Below, piece after piece: positions 62,505-64,000 of a DNA stretch of 64,000 nt; the first letter of the stretch is position 1; each line of letters opens with the position of its first letter. Below the pieces are notes generated by a model, which was given only the letters and a program-made list of their open reading frames with translations, was not told where the DNA came from and ran no database searches. The stretch is taken from positions 28,085,150 through 28,149,149 of the forward strand of contig NC_134653.1 in assembly GCF_030463565.1 (NCBI RefSeq), given 5' to 3'. Origin of the DNA: Pelecanus crispus (lineage: Eukaryota; Chordata; Aves; Pelecaniformes; Pelecanidae). Both the position numbers and the translations under genes were made by a program.

Positions 62505-64000
62505 TCCCTCCATCACAGGGGCCATTTCAGTGTCTGTGCTGTCCCCGTTTTATGGTGGGGCATGTGCGTAGCATGGCCCTGCCCTTGCTGCCCTGTGCTG
62601 CACATGACTGTGCCTGGTGTCCCAGCTCGACCATCACTTAGAGCCCCAGATCTGTGCCTGTCCCCTGTCATTTGGGAAGGGGATGAGTGCCAGCAGCCCT
62701 GTCCCTGACCCACACTGTGGGTCCAAAGTCCCCTGCAATCCCTGGCTGGCACCCAGGGCCCCGCCAGGTGCCTCCCTGCCCTCCTCCCATCCCAGCTTCT
62801 GCAGGAGCCCCCGGGCGCTGGGCTCCTCCTCCTCCCAGCCAGTGCTGATTTTAGCCCACAAAGTCAGCAGTTTCTGGAGTTAGATGTTTGCACAAGCCAT
62901 GCCAGGGCAGTTTCAGGATGGTTTGTGCTGCAAGGGTGCTCGGCACATCCTGCCCTTTCCCTTTTCATTTGCTTCCAGGCATGATTGGGCAAGCCACATG
63001 GCAAGAGCAGAGTTCCTGGCATAGTCTCCACTGCTCAGCCCCGACAGCTGGGACACAGCAGTCGTGCATAGTCTCCCCAGTACCCTTCCAGGACCAGCAC
63101 CCCCTCACCTGCCCCCACTCCCGCTGAGGCCACGTGCCAGGAAGGTGCTGAAGGGCCAACACCCCTGGTATGTCCAGCGCAGCATCAGTTCTCCTCCTTG
63201 CCTCCCTCCAAGGAGAAGAGATGGACTTTTGAGCTGAACATTGTTCCCCTTTACTATCCTTCCCTAAAATGGAACTGAAACCCCATCAAAGTCTCAGAAA
63301 TGCTCAGAAACTGGTCATCCACAATAGATGGTATCAGCTTCAGCTAAATGCTTTGCATAGACAATTTCAGTGATTGTTTTGGTTAGTTTCAGCCTTTGCA
63401 CCAATGCATAAGCCTAGCCAGAGGCAAACCAAACCTCTGAAACAGAAAGTGCCTTGAAGCACAAAATCTTCGAAGCATCATTTATTTTCTAGTGACTCAG
63501 GAGATTCACTGACTCTGCATCTTTCTATAACCACTTGCACAAATTGCTGTATTTGAATATTTTCAAGTTCAATTTAAGTTGGTGCTATTGAAATTCAGGG
63601 CTCCAAGAGCTTGTTTCTCCGAGCCGAGCACCCTGTGCCCTGTGAGATTGGCACAACACCGGAAAAACACTTTACAAAGCAGCAGCCAAGCCTTCCCTGG
63701 GGAATTTGAAGTTAATTGGTCTTAGCTGAAAACCATCCTGGCTCACCCCTGCCTTGGCTATTGCAGCTGCATGTAGGCATCCACATCCCTTGCATGCTTT
63801 TCTCTGCTAGTCCCAGCTCTTCCTCTTTACCAACAGCCTCTGATGCCTCCTCTCCAACCCTCTTTGCGTGCCCTGGCCCTTGGCAGATGCTCCCAGGAAC
63901 CCTCACCCCAGGGCTGCTGCTCCAAGGGGCTGTGAAGGCAAGGGGCTAATAGGGTGCTACCAGAAGCAGCAGCCTGGGGGATGCAGAATGGGCAGCGGCA
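62505..64000. other. Downstream of the last V (no gene recognised)
   Basis: The first ~300 bp are V 3' flank shared with VL02. From about 63200 the sequence becomes more AT-rich and single-copy. No J segment (FGxG motif with a 12-bp-spacer RSS) and no constant exon were seen. In chicken the V-J interval is of the order of 2 kb, so J may lie just beyond the window. Confidence 0.6.

Noticed and set aside
62505-64000. J-lambda or C-lambda segment
   Set aside because: No FGxG motif following a 12-bp-spacer RSS and no immunoglobulin constant-domain pattern was seen.

Overview
This window is part of an avian immunoglobulin lambda light-chain (IGL) variable cluster. The evidence is direct. I count 46 V-lambda elements or fragments (named VL01-VL46 here, left to right) of the bird type: a leader exon starting [13 protein letters not shown], a ~134-bp intron, a V exon starting [10 protein letters not shown], and frameworks with [16 protein letters not shown], IPSRFSGS and [17 protein letters not shown]. 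Chicken CR1 LINE fragments and bird-type LTR retroelements lie between them. The species cannot be named from sequence alone. No J or C segment was recognised. Because the complete V genes lie at the right end in + orientation, J-C is expected beyond position 64000.

Layout. 1-9.5 kb: VL01-VL09 (+), with CR1 at 3.6-4.65 kb and a truncated LTR at 1.16-1.77 kb. 9.4-15.36 kb: left arm of a ~6-kb inverted repeat, carrying a degenerate LTR retroelement (9.7-13.0 kb) and VL10-VL12. 15.4-16.8 kb: CR1 with reverse-transcriptase remnants. 16.8-22.1 kb: VL13-VL18 on the minus strand plus a 1.07-kb solo LTR; this block is an inverted copy of 42.96-47.85 kb. 22.1-29.2 kb: VL19-VL23 (+). 29.2-35.2 kb: right arm of the inverted repeat (VL24-VL27 plus the same retroelement). 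35.9-41.2 kb: direct duplicate of 22.1-27.4 kb (offset 13,832 bp), with VL28-VL31. 41.4-53.0 kb: VL32-VL42, built from further duplicates. 53.27-53.82 kb: solo LTR. 54.0-62.5 kb: VL43-VL46, within a 2.8-kb tandem duplication.

Function. Only VL44, VL45 and VL46 have every part needed: ATTTGCAT octamer, TTAAAA box, ATG leader, splice sites, open V exon, and a recombination signal with a 23-bp spacer. VL19 and VL28 have promoter, leader and open exon but no recognisable recombination signal. About 16 other V exons are open but lack leader, promoter and/or recombination signal. Several more carry stops, frameshifts or lost cysteines. By analogy with the chicken IGL locus, where upstream pseudo-V segments donate sequence to a rearranged V by gene conversion, the upstream elements are best read as a donor reservoir. 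The difference here is that three complete V genes, rather than one, sit at the J-proximal end.

The locus has been reshaped repeatedly by unequal and inverted recombination, with V exons and CR1 fragments at most breakpoints. Solo LTRs, CR1 pieces and an unidentified gene-tail module (three copies) travel with the duplicates and serve as chronological markers.
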